DNA of 47,395 bases from CABMGU01 sp964508495 (GTDB lineage Archaea > Nanobdellota > Nanobdellia > Woesearchaeales > ARS49), in the NCBI GenBank assembly GCA_964508495.1, contig CAZDUA010000017.1, positions 1-47,395 on the forward strand. The letters are read 5' to 3'. Made by a program: the position numbers and the translations under genes. The notes beneath the pieces were generated by a model. It saw only the letters and a list, made by a program, of their open reading frames with translations. It was not told where the DNA came from and made no database searches. This document shows, piece by piece, positions 30,882 to 39,316 of the stretch. Numbering within the stretch: the stretch's first letter is position 1; the number at the start of each line of letters is the position of its first letter.

Positions 30882-31169
30882 ATGATACAATATAAGCAAA
30901 GATGCGCGAAATGCAAGAAAAACATGGTCTTGATCACTGGCAGAAACCAGTTCCCAATCTGCTACGACTGCCAAAAAGGAGAACTGCAAGGAGAAATAAA
31001 AGACAAGAAAATGAGAAAATTCTTCAAGATACCAGAAGTGTACTATCAAAAAAGCGGATTCCTGCGAAGCATAAAGTCAAACTACCTGAAATTCGGCGCA
31101 CTGACAGAAAAACAAATAGAATTCTTCAAAAAAACAGTAAAAGAAATGAAAGAAAATGCGAATCCCTAA
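30882..31169 (+). CDS. Small zinc-finger protein, 95 aa
   Basis: The N-terminal zinc knuckle CAKC (about 8-11) pairs with CYDC (about 27-30). The rest (about 35-95) is basic and helical, with FFKIPEVYYQKSGFLRSIKS. Not assigned to a family. The start is fixed by the TATA box. The upstream open frame is antisense to msrB. It overlaps the next zinc-ribbon gene by 14 bp, so the two form an operon. Confidence 0.75.
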   Translation: MIQYKQRCAKCKKNMVLITGRNQFPICYDCQKGELQGEIKDKKMRKFFKIPEVYYQKSGFLRSIKSNYLKFGALTEKQIEFFKKTVKEMKENANP

Positions 31170-31404
31170 AACATACGGGCAAAGCCAAATAACAAAATGC
31201 CCATTCTGCGGAAATCAATCGACAGCAACCAATAACCAAAAAATTCCGGTTTGCGTAAAACACAAAGACACAGCGATCGGCGTAATGAAATGCATGTGTG
31301 GAAGCTACCTTGACATGAAGATCGGCAAATGGGGTCCATTCTTCATCTGCATCAACTGCGGGTCAATAAATATGAAAAAAGCACTCGAAATCAACCCGCA
31401 ATAA
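31156..31404 (+). CDS. Zinc-ribbon protein, 82 aa
   Basis: CPFCG (about 15) and CVKH (about 33) form one site, and CMCG (about 46) with CINCG (about 64) a second. The second half, KCMCGSYLDMKIGKWGPFF followed by CINCG, resembles the topoisomerase I C-terminal zinc finger (PF01396-like). It probably binds nucleic acid together with its operon partner. Confidence 0.75.
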   Translation: MRIPKTYGQSQITKCPFCGNQSTATNNQKIPVCVKHKDTAIGVMKCMCGSYLDMKIGKWGPFFICINCGSINMKKALEINPQ

Positions 31405-31443
31405 GAAAAGATTTATTAACTGTTTCTCGACGACAAAACGATC

Positions 31444-31779
31444 ATGGGGGAATTAACAGGAACGCTGAACAGTTTGCTTAACGCAGAACTATTAACAAGA
31501 CTAAAAAAAGCCAGTGTTATAGAACTAAATTATACGTCAAGATTAAAAAATAATAGTGACCAATGGATATTAGAACTGCGCTGCAACGGGATGACGGAAG
31601 CCATAGCTCATAAAATACCAAACTTGGACTGTGCAGAATCACACGCAATGATGAAAAAAGAAGCAGAAGACATCAAACAATACCTGAAAGCACTAATCGC
31701 TGGCTTCAACGCGAAAATAACAGGCTACTACTTCCATGGAAACATACAAAAAGAGAAAATATACGGCAGACTAACCTAA
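31444..31779 (+). CDS. Hypothetical protein, 111 aa
   Basis: Not recognised. It looks like a small alpha/beta protein with strands IELNYTSRL and WILELRCNG and a central helix. The TATA box GATTTATTAAC (31410-31420) is about 29 bp upstream, so it is probably leaderless. It overlaps the DUF58 gene tail by 4 bp. Confidence 0.7.
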   Translation: MGELTGTLNSLLNAELLTRLKKASVIELNYTSRLKNNSDQWILELRCNGMTEAIAHKIPNLDCAESHAMMKKEAEDIKQYLKALIAGFNAKITGYYFHGNIQKEKIYGRLT

Positions 31780-32633
31780 CGCTTTCTTCCAAGCACTTCA
31801 AAGAACACGTCGAACACATTCTGGCCGGTATTAGCAGAATAAAACTGAGCGTTAACCTCATTACACGCCTGCTGAAGCTTATCAACGTGCTCCTGAAGCA
31901 TGCCAGAATACTGCTTTCTCGCAAAAGGATTAATGAAAGTCCTCAACACCTCATTCGTCTCCAAATCCTTAAGCTTAAAATCACCCTCTAAATCAAGATT
32001 CTTCTCAATCTTGTCCAAAACCTGAATCAAAATAAGCCTATGATTCTTAAAATGACGCAAAGCCTTCTTGACATCCTCAAGGTCATACAAGAAATCACTA
32101 ATGATAACAACATAAGACTTAGAACTAATCAGCCTCTTATAACCGCCAAGAGACTGCTCAAGCTTGCTCAAACCCTTAGGCCTCTTATTATTCAAAAACT
32201 CAACCATGGAAGCAAGCTGAGCCCTTCCCTTCCTAGGCCTGAACAACTCCAAACTATCACTAAACGTGCTAAGAACAAATTTTTCGTTATTCTTCAAAGC
32301 AAGATAAGAAAAACCAACACCAAGCATGCTGGCATATTCCGCTTTGGTCATAGCAGTGCCAAAGCCCATACTCGCAGAAAAGTCCATAATAACGTGAACT
32401 GTCAAATTGCGCTCTTCCTCATAACGCTTCACGTACAACTTATCAGTCCTGCCAAAAACACGCCAGTCAACACTACGAAAATCCTCGCCAGGAGAATAAA
32501 TAGCGTGGTCCTTGAAAATCAAACCACGGCCAGTCGCCTTAGAAAAACGGTCACCAATATAGTTGGACGTTATTCTCTTGTTAATAATCAAACTAAAACG
32601 ATCCAGCTGGTGAAGAAATTCTGTATCAATCAT
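31776..32633 (-). CDS. DUF58 (vWA-like) protein of the MoxR cluster
   Basis: 285 aa. The family signature GRGLIFKDHAIYSPGEDFRSVDWR (landmark SPGEDFRSVDWR) is intact, followed by LYVKRYEEERN. The vWA metal site is DFSASMGF near residue 89. DUF58 proteins act with MoxR ATPases in assembling or activating protein complexes. It is coupled to moxR by a 4-bp overlap. It lacks the membrane anchor found in some relatives. Confidence 0.92.
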   Translation of the reverse strand: MIDTEFLHQLDRFSLIINKRITSNYIGDRFSKATGRGLIFKDHAIYSPGEDFRSVDWRVFGRTDKLYVKRYEEERNLTVHVIMDFSASMGFGTAMTKAEYASMLGVGFSYLALKNNEKFVLSTFSDSLELFRPRKGRAQLASMVEFLNNKRPKGLSKLEQSLGGYKRLISSKSYVVIISDFLYDLEDVKKALRHFKNHRLILIQVLDKIEKNLDLEGDFKLKDLETNEVLRTFINPFARKQYSGMLQEHVDKLQQACNEVNAQFYSANTGQNVFDVFFEVLGRKR

Positions 32634-33565
32634 TTCAAGAGCGTCTTAATGACGTCATCAGCGTGCATGCCCTGCCTTTCAGCCTCGAAGCTTAACACGA
32701 TACGATGACGCAACACAGGGAAAGCCATCTTGTTAATATCATCCTTGCTCACATACTTCCTGCCCTCAATCAAAGCCCTTGCCTTGGAAGCAAGAACCAA
32801 ACCAATACTCGCTCTAGGAGAAGCACCATACTCAATCAGCTTCTTATTCTGACGAGTAGAAGTAACAAGCTGCACAGCATACCTCTTAATATCATTCGCA
32901 ATAGGAATCATCTTAGTCATATGCTGCAAGTACAACAAACTATCCTTGTTCAAAACAGGCTTTAATGCCGCTTTCTTATAATCCTCAGCAAACCTGTTAA
33001 CAATCTCCATTTCCTCATCAAAAGTAGGATAATCAACCCTCACCTTCAACAAGAAACGGTCAGCCTGAGCTTCAGGCAAAGGATAAGTACCCTCCTGTTC
33101 AATCGGGTTCTGAGTTGCAAGAACAAAAAACGGCTCTTCCAACTTAAACGTAGTATTACCAACAGTAACCTGATGCTCCTGCATAGCTTCAAGCATAGCA
33201 GACTGCGTCTTAGGAGTAGCTCTGTTAATCTCATCAGCAAGAACAACATTAGCAAAAATAGGGCCTGGCTGGAACTTAAAATTACGCTTGCCAGCACTAG
33301 TCTCCTCGATAATATAAGTGCCAGTAACATCAGACGGCATTAAGTCAGGAGTATTCTGAATACGAGAAAACTTCAAATCCAACAATTGCGCCAAAGTCTT
33401 AATTGTTAAAGTCTTAGCAACTCCAGGATAACCCTCGAGCAAAGCATGAGAGTCAGCCAGAATAGCACAGGTAACCTCTTTCAAAACCTCGTTCTGACCA
33501 ACGATAACCTTGTTCAACTCGCTGAAAACATAATCAAACGTCTTTTTTGCCTCTTCAAGTTTCAT
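32630..33565 (-). CDS. MoxR-family AAA+ ATPase
   Basis: 311 aa. Walker A is GYPGVAKT (45-52), Walker B is VVLADEIN (D111/E112), and the sensor and MoxR segments PNP-like ATQNPIEQEGTYPLPEAQAD and SPRASIGL follow. MoxR proteins act as chaperone-like ATPases that insert cofactors or mature complexes, working with vWA proteins. GGAGGG and a TATA box lie in the 159-bp upstream gap, so moxR-DUF58 can be transcribed apart from the upstream vWA genes. Confidence 0.95.
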   Translation of the reverse strand: MKLEEAKKTFDYVFSELNKVIVGQNEVLKEVTCAILADSHALLEGYPGVAKTLTIKTLAQLLDLKFSRIQNTPDLMPSDVTGTYIIEETSAGKRNFKFQPGPIFANVVLADEINRATPKTQSAMLEAMQEHQVTVGNTTFKLEEPFFVLATQNPIEQEGTYPLPEAQADRFLLKVRVDYPTFDEEMEIVNRFAEDYKKAALKPVLNKDSLLYLQHMTKMIPIANDIKRYAVQLVTSTRQNKKLIEYGASPRASIGLVLASKARALIEGRKYVSKDDINKMAFPVLRHRIVLSFEAERQGMHADDVIKTLLK

Positions 33566-33724
33566 ACTATATCCCTCCTTTTCCTAATATATAATAATTA
33601 TGATTCAAACTTTCAGAAAGTTTGATCAAATCGCTCTTTGTTCGGCCTCCAGAAGCATTCCATCCTCTGACTCCCTTCGGTCGCAGGTGTAAAACTCTTC
33701 TCTCGGCCTCACAATATCGCGAAA
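33566..33724 (-). promoter_or_regulatory. 159-bp moxR upstream region
   Basis: On the minus strand the TATA-like TTATTATATATTA (about 33586-33598) and GGAGGG precede the moxR ATG. A 10-bp palindrome lies just upstream. The distal half (33640-33715) is richer in G and C, and has AGGCCGA twice (minus strand). I see no open frame or known RNA in it. Confidence 0.4.
33605..33625. repeat. 10-bp perfect inverted repeat upstream of moxR
   Basis: TCAAACTTTC and GAAAGTTTGA flank a single A at 33615. The site abuts the moxR TATA region and suits a dimeric regulator. It could also form part of a terminator for the upstream genes. Confidence 0.5.
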
Positions 33725-34516
33725 TCATGATTTAGTTATCTCCTTAAAATAATTCTTGACTATTCGCTGATACTGCTTAGGAATCTGCTCCTCAAAACTC
33801 ACGTCAGTAGTCGCCTTAATCTCAGGAGGAGGCACTTCCCTAAAATTCCTTTCAGTAGGATCGCGCACATTGCCAATATCAACGTCGCTCTTCAAAGGAT
33901 TAAGCTCCAAGTTCAACTGCTCCTGACCAAGCTCGGCAATACTCTTATCGCCCAAAATCTCGCTCAAATTCTGACTTTCCTCATATTCCAACAATTCCTG
34001 ATTAATATCATACTCCTGAAAAGGCTTAAACTCGTTCAATTCCTTAAGCGTCTCCTGAAGGTCCAAAAATTTGACATTAAAAGCAGAAGAACCAATGATC
34101 ACAAAAGAAATAACGGCCATAACGGCGATCTCACGAGTAAGCTTTCCAAAATTCAAAAAAGAAGAAGTCCTGATCTCCCTCATCTTCTGCAACACTTCCT
34201 GATTCAAAGCCTGAACAATCTCGTTGTCTTCCTTCCAATTATCAGCAACAGTAATCAATTGTTCATTCAGATTAGGGAACTTTGATTCGATCGCAGCAAA
34301 ATTAACCTCTTTAATGTTGCCATAAGTATGAACTAAAGCATAAGCGGCTGCCGGAATCAAAGCCCACCATGCAGGTAACGTGAGAAGCAAACAGCCCAGC
34401 AATAACAGCATGTAAGCGACGAGAGTATCAATAACGCTGTTAAAGAGAACTATCTGGTAAACAGAACTCTTCGCTTCCCTCAACGCAACAGCAATAGGTT
34501 TTATGGGCATGTGCAC
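33725..34516 (-). CDS. Membrane protein of the MoxR/vWA cluster, 263 aa
   Basis: Two membrane helices occur near residues 25-65 (IDTLVAYMLLLLGCLLLTLP), then a helical domain, a third helix near 132-148 (IAVMAVISFVIIGSS) and a soluble C-terminal region. No named family is certain; it resembles the variable membrane components of Bat/MoxR operons. It overlaps the coiled-coil gene by 16 bp. Confidence 0.75.
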   Translation of the reverse strand: MHMPIKPIAVALREAKSSVYQIVLFNSVIDTLVAYMLLLLGCLLLTLPAWWALIPAAAYALVHTYGNIKEVNFAAIESKFPNLNEQLITVADNWKEDNEIVQALNQEVLQKMREIRTSSFLNFGKLTREIAVMAVISFVIIGSSAFNVKFLDLQETLKELNEFKPFQEYDINQELLEYEESQNLSEILGDKSIAELGQEQLNLELNPLKSDVDIGNVRDPTERNFREVPPPEIKATTDVSFEEQIPKQYQRIVKNYFKEITKS

Positions 34517-35022
34517 AACGCCTTAGCGGTTAAACACGCATCTTTCTCATCTTTGTAATCATCACGCTTGTTCTCACAAACATTCAACTGAGCGTCAAGC
34601 TTATCATTCTCACCAGTCAAAGTATCAATAACATCCTTCTTAGCTTCAAGCTCAACACGAGTGGTCGTCAACAATCCCTCAGTATTCTCAAGCTCACTCT
34701 CCAACTGCTCCTTAGAAGTCTCCAATTGCACCTTCTGAGTTTCCAACTGCTCCTTAGTCTCTTTCACTTCCGTAAACCGCTCGCCCAACTGTTCTTCACG
34801 CTCTGTTTTCACAGTCAACTCGCTCTTAATTTTGTTCAACAAAGCCTGCTGGGTCTGCAATTCCTTTGAAACAACCTGCAACTGCTGAAGCTTCTGACTA
34901 TATTCAGTGTTGATTTTTTCGAAATTCATCTGGAAAAACACAGTAGCACCAACAAGAGAAACAGCGCTCAACATAATCAAGAACAACAAAATCATGTTCG
35001 CATTCTTAGTAATAAAGCTCAT
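34501..35022 (-). CDS. Membrane-anchored coiled-coil protein, 173 aa
   Basis: One N-terminal membrane helix (NMILLFLIMLSAVSLVGATV, about 9-28) is followed by a long coiled coil (about 35-150) with heptad-like repeats such as KEQLETQKVQLETSKEQLES. The C-terminus contains three cysteines (CLTAKALCTC). GAGGTA precedes the ATG. It lies inside the vWA cluster, so it may be a spacer or scaffold for that complex. Confidence 0.82.
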   Translation of the reverse strand: MSFITKNANMILLFLIMLSAVSLVGATVFFQMNFEKINTEYSQKLQQLQVVSKELQTQQALLNKIKSELTVKTEREEQLGERFTEVKETKEQLETQKVQLETSKEQLESELENTEGLLTTTRVELEAKKDVIDTLTGENDKLDAQLNVCENKRDDYKDEKDACLTAKALCTCP

Positions 35023-35030
35023 ACTCTACC

Positions 35031-37418
35031 TCACTCTTTCCTCACAAGTCTCCTTATAAATATTTCGACGAGGAACAAGATGACTGCCAGCAAAACAAAA
35101 GGCCATCTGACATAGTCCCTTGAATTAATAACACGCTTAGCCCTTGTTTTTGCATGCGCAACAATACCATCAATATCATCAGACTTGAAAACCTTGCCAC
35201 CAGTCGAGCCAACAATCTTCTCAAGCTCAGGATTCAAACCAACACTCTCAAACTCAGTCTCATAATTAACCGCGAAAACAGCACCGGCAGCCTCCTGGAA
35301 GCCAAGCTGGCTGGGAACAATGCTTCCGCTGTAAGTATCCTCGTCAATCTTGTAAAACACAACATTAGGCGCTTCAGGCGGAATCTGGCTCTTAACAGTA
35401 ATCTCAGCAGGCTCGTCAATCCTCGTATCCTTAACATCAACAAAAGCAGCGCTCTTCCTCTCAGGATCTCCTATTGCCCAGTTCATAGTACGCGCGATAA
35501 GCCTTGAATTGCCGCTTCCCAGCAAATCACCAGCCCACTTGCTACCATCATCAACACTAAACGCGGCAACCCTTCCAAGGCCAAGACGCCAAATAGTCAA
35601 AGCAGGATCGCCAGTAGAAGTGGTAGCAAGCAATCTTGCAGCACTCTTAGGAGAGACTTGGTTAAAGCCGTACAAAGTAGCATTAGGCTCCAAATTCTCA
35701 GTGATAAAGTGATTCTTGTTCAAAATAACCAATTCCATCTGGCCAGTCTGAGCTTCATTCTCATCAACATCACCAAACAAAATGTTCAGTCTTGTTTCTT
35801 CAGTAGCCCTGAAGTAAATACCATTGCTCAATTCGGCCAAGTCCATCATAATGGCCTCATCAGTCGTAGGACCAACACCAACAGTGTAAATCTTAATGCC
35901 ATTATTAGAAGCCAAACGAGCAGCCTCGTAAGCAGTAGCACCGGCTTGCGTTTTACCATCGCTCAAGAGGACAATATTCTTACTTCCACCAACCGTATTC
36001 AAAACACTAATTGCTTTCAACAATCCGGCACCAATATTTGTTCCACCGCCCCACTTCAATCTTCCAATCAAATCCTCAATGTCCTTCTTGGCAAACACAG
36101 GAGAAGGCTCGCTCAACAAATAAGCCTGAGTGTTAAACGCTATAATTGCAACTCTCGTATCAATTTTCACATCACGCAAAATACCAAGAGTTGCAGCCTT
36201 GGAGAAATCAGCAGTGCTCTCAAAACGACCAAAAGCAGCACCCTGCGAGCCAGAAATATCAATGACGACTGCGATAGCCGTGTCACCCTCTTTCTTATCA
36301 GGAGAACCAACAAGGACGGGCAGCAAAGTTTCGAATAAGGAATTCTTGTAGCCTCCTTTGTCAAAAGAATTCTCACCGCCGAAAACAACAAGACCATTAC
36401 CATCAGCAACAAAATCATTAACAACATCAGATGCAGTGCTGAGCTTAGCCGCAGGAATATCATTCACGACAACAGCATAATAATCATTCAAATTCTGAGG
36501 CACGCTTGTAGTCGTATCAACAACGTACAACTGCTTCAACAAAGTCTCCATAGGACTGGACTTCTCACTGTAAAACAAAACCTTCGGCTGAGGAACAACC
36601 TTAACAGTCTTGTAAAACACGTTATTATTCGGGAAAAAGTCAGGAGAATTAATAGTCGCAACAATCCTGTGAGTTCCCTTAGGCAACTGCCTCGTAAACT
36701 GGAAAGCACTCTGAGCAGTAACCTGGTCAAACAAAACCTCTCCGTCTAAAGTAACTTTCAACGGCAACTCCTTAACACTTCCAACCCTGTTAACAACAAC
36801 AGTAAACGTATTCTCAGCATTCTCCAAAGTCTTCGCAGGACCAAGCACGAGAACGCTTGCGTCATTCTTGACTGGGTTTAACCTAATCGCATTAATCGTC
36901 GCGTTCAGCTTAGAAGCATACAAGGCAACATCGCCCAAATCAGCACCACTGTTCACGTTGCCATCAGACAACAACAAAATACTGCTATGAGACTCAAGAT
37001 TATTCAAAACCGCATCGCCAATGTTAGAAACAGTATCACTTCCAACACTTTTCACTTCAGTATTCATTCTCTTTTCCAACTTTGCAGCCAAAGACTGAGA
37101 AACATCCTCAAATATTGCCATGGACGTGCTGTTATCAACCAACAACTGAATGAACGGGTCGCCCTCGATAATCTTCTCACGCTGAACATAAGGCGAAGCG
37201 AGCGCGATGCAAACCAGAATAATCAGCACTGAACGCGTAAAATGCAACAAACGCCTCACTTTTCTCTTCTGCAATTTAACAGACAACTCCTCTTTCAATG
37301 CAATAAACTCGTGACGTAAAATCCAGAAAATAATAGGGATTAACGGAATAATCAACAACAAAACCCAAGGATACTCCATATGCGCGTACGCCCATCTTAG
37401 AATATCAGTAACGCTCAT
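35031..37418 (-). CDS. Membrane protein with two vWA-like regions and a GATase-like domain, 795 aa
   Basis: Two N-terminal membrane helices come first (WVLLLIIPLIPIIFWIL and SVLIILVCIALA). The first vWA region has QLLVDNSTSMA near 91. A GATase1-like segment follows (VFGGENSFDKGGYKNSLFE), and a second vWA region has the full VVIDISGSQG MIDAS near 385. One C-terminal membrane helix lies near 770-788. The layout matches large BatA/GATase-like vWA proteins that associate with MoxR. It overlaps the next gene upstream by 4 bp. Confidence 0.88.
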   Translation of the reverse strand: MSVTDILRWAYAHMEYPWVLLLIIPLIPIIFWILRHEFIALKEELSVKLQKRKVRRLLHFTRSVLIILVCIALASPYVQREKIIEGDPFIQLLVDNSTSMAIFEDVSQSLAAKLEKRMNTEVKSVGSDTVSNIGDAVLNNLESHSSILLLSDGNVNSGADLGDVALYASKLNATINAIRLNPVKNDASVLVLGPAKTLENAENTFTVVVNRVGSVKELPLKVTLDGEVLFDQVTAQSAFQFTRQLPKGTHRIVATINSPDFFPNNNVFYKTVKVVPQPKVLFYSEKSSPMETLLKQLYVVDTTTSVPQNLNDYYAVVVNDIPAAKLSTASDVVNDFVADGNGLVVFGGENSFDKGGYKNSLFETLLPVLVGSPDKKEGDTAIAVVIDISGSQGAAFGRFESTADFSKAATLGILRDVKIDTRVAIIAFNTQAYLLSEPSPVFAKKDIEDLIGRLKWGGGTNIGAGLLKAISVLNTVGGSKNIVLLSDGKTQAGATAYEAARLASNNGIKIYTVGVGPTTDEAIMMDLAELSNGIYFRATEETRLNILFGDVDENEAQTGQMELVILNKNHFITENLEPNATLYGFNQVSPKSAARLLATTSTGDPALTIWRLGLGRVAAFSVDDGSKWAGDLLGSGNSRLIARTMNWAIGDPERKSAAFVDVKDTRIDEPAEITVKSQIPPEAPNVVFYKIDEDTYSGSIVPSQLGFQEAAGAVFAVNYETEFESVGLNPELEKIVGSTGGKVFKSDDIDGIVAHAKTRAKRVINSRDYVRWPFVLLAVILFLVEIFIRRLVRKE

Positions 37419-39223
37419 ACGTCACCCCTGTATCTAACAAAAAACACTTCAAACACGATGAAAAATAATGCCAACGCCAATAGCCAAACATCCAAGTGGA
37501 ACTCTCGAGTTTCCTTAACAGGCCTTAACTCATATTCCGTACTCTTAGTGCCCGCAGGCTTTTCCAAATTAACATTAGACTCCAACTCATCAATAAGATT
37601 TACTGCAATAACCCTGTCTTCCAGCTCATAAATACCAGACTCATCCAAAATAAGGGCGGCACGCTTCAAAACCCTTGTTGGAGTCTTAATCCGCTGCTCC
37701 TCCTCCAAAATCAAAGTCTCTCCTGCCTTCAAGTTCAAATTCCTAACGTCCTGCTGTTCAGTAACGAACTTCATAAGCTCAGTCCAAAAAATCGGATAAT
37801 GAGGAGAATACTTGAACTCGCTAGCTTCCGGAATTCCAAAATAAACAAGCTTGCCAACACCAACAGACTTAATAGTAATAACGGGAACTTGATTAACAGT
37901 TGCAACAACAGTCTGCTCTCCTATTTGGTCAGCGGCCAAAGCAAAATCAGCCTTTCCAAAATCAATATTCTTCGTAAACCTATTCAACTGCTCAACCGTG
38001 ATGAAGCCACCGTCAGCCCTTCCTGTAATTTTGACAGGAAGCAACCCCTTATAGTCAATCTTAGCACTCTCATCCTGCACGGTAACAACAACAGTCGCGC
38101 CATTCTCAGCTTTTTGCAAAACATCCTCAAAAGTGCCTGGCAACAACTGACGCGTATCAATATTACTAATGACAATAACATCAAAATCATCCTTGGAAAT
38201 AACAGGAGGCTCAGTAACAACCAAGTCCAACTCGCCAGAAGCAAGCAAAGCATTCTTCAAAAAAGTACTCACGTTGTTAGTAATTAACAAAACTTTCGCC
38301 TTTCCACCAGAAGGAGCGCTAAGATAGGCGAGATTATCGACCTTCAAATCATCCTGCACTTTCAACTCAATCTTAGTAACTCCGGGAGGAGTCTTAAAAG
38401 AAAAAGTTTCAACACCCTTAGACGGAATGGACAACTGCGTCTGCGAAGCACCAACAAGAAGACCGACATTTTGCAGTTCATCAGCATAATTCTTAACATA
38501 AACAGTACTCTGCTCATTGCCGGCATCAAGGTCTACAATGCCGATATTTTTTCTTTTAGGGCCAGCAATATTAATGAAATCAACAACCAAACCCTTGCTT
38601 TCTAAGACGGCCTTTGCGACATCAGGAATCTGCCCGCCAGTGTTAATGAAATCACTAATCACAACAACCCTTCCTTCGGACAACGCTTCACCAGCAAGAA
38701 TAATCGCCTCGCCAATATTGGAAGTAGTGGATTTAGGCTGCAAGCCGTTCAAAAATTTAGTAGCTTCCTCGGCACTCGCGTCCTGAAGCGCTAGAAAAGG
38801 AATATCCTTAGCAAGAATAATAGTGTTCTTAGAGCCTAAAACCTTCTTGGCCTGCGCAACTTCCAAATCAAACCTTGTTTTCGCGCCCTCCTGCGTTTGC
38901 GAGCTAGCACTAACGTCCAAAACAATAACAGTATTAGATGCCGTTACATCATGCTGGTATGTAGTAAAAGGATTCGCAAAAGTCAAAGCTAATCCCAACA
39001 ACATCAAAAGCTGAATCAAAAAAAGCCAATCATGCGTAATTTGCTTGAGGAAACTCGTTAATTTTCTAGCGCCAGAAGACTTAATGAAAAACATCAAACT
39101 AGGAATAGCCATCGGCTTAGGCCTAGGACGGATGAGGTATAGAATGATTAATGGAACTAAAGCTAACAAAGCCCACAATCCACTCGGGTTACCAACACTA
39201 ATAGGACCTAAACTAACTGGCAT
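37415..39223 (-). CDS. BatA-type membrane protein with vWA-like domain, 602 aa
   Basis: The N-terminal BatA signature includes PSGLWALLALVPLIILYLIRP, then FLIQLLMLLGLALTFANPF as a second helix. A vWA-like domain begins VIVLDVSASSQTQ (DxSxS intact) near 97. A middle GATase-like region and a C-terminal membrane helix (LDVWLLALALFFIVFEVFF) follow. It is the first gene of the operon; a TATA box (39262-39267) and GAGTGATG ribosome-binding site precede it. Confidence 0.88.
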   Translation of the reverse strand: MPVSLGPISVGNPSGLWALLALVPLIILYLIRPRPKPMAIPSLMFFIKSSGARKLTSFLKQITHDWLFLIQLLMLLGLALTFANPFTTYQHDVTASNTVIVLDVSASSQTQEGAKTRFDLEVAQAKKVLGSKNTIILAKDIPFLALQDASAEEATKFLNGLQPKSTTSNIGEAIILAGEALSEGRVVVISDFINTGGQIPDVAKAVLESKGLVVDFINIAGPKRKNIGIVDLDAGNEQSTVYVKNYADELQNVGLLVGASQTQLSIPSKGVETFSFKTPPGVTKIELKVQDDLKVDNLAYLSAPSGGKAKVLLITNNVSTFLKNALLASGELDLVVTEPPVISKDDFDVIVISNIDTRQLLPGTFEDVLQKAENGATVVVTVQDESAKIDYKGLLPVKITGRADGGFITVEQLNRFTKNIDFGKADFALAADQIGEQTVVATVNQVPVITIKSVGVGKLVYFGIPEASEFKYSPHYPIFWTELMKFVTEQQDVRNLNLKAGETLILEEEQRIKTPTRVLKRAALILDESGIYELEDRVIAVNLIDELESNVNLEKPAGTKSTEYELRPVKETREFHLDVWLLALALFFIVFEVFFVRYRGDV

Positions 39224-39261
39224 ACATCACTCTTTACCTAGTATACACTTTACTATATTGA

Positions 39262-39267
39262 TTTAAA
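39262..39267 (-). promoter_or_regulatory. TATA box of the vWA operon
   Basis: TTTAAA in CTATTTAAATC (minus strand) predicts a start near 39237 and a 14-nt leader with the ribosome-binding site GAGTGATG. Confidence 0.5.
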
Positions 39268-39316
39268 TAGTTTTGTATCCCAAAAGTATAGAATAAGAAT
39301 AAAAAATAAATAAAAA

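Noticed and set aside
30830..30937. Longer N-terminus for MsrB with a hydrophobic, signal-like stretch
   Set aside because: The stretch runs through the promoter and antisense to the zinc-protein gene. The MsrB domain is complete from 30829.
33640..33715. C/D-box guide RNA in the moxR upstream block
   Set aside because: I could find only weak C-like and D-like boxes, without the paired C'/D' boxes or a convincing guide.
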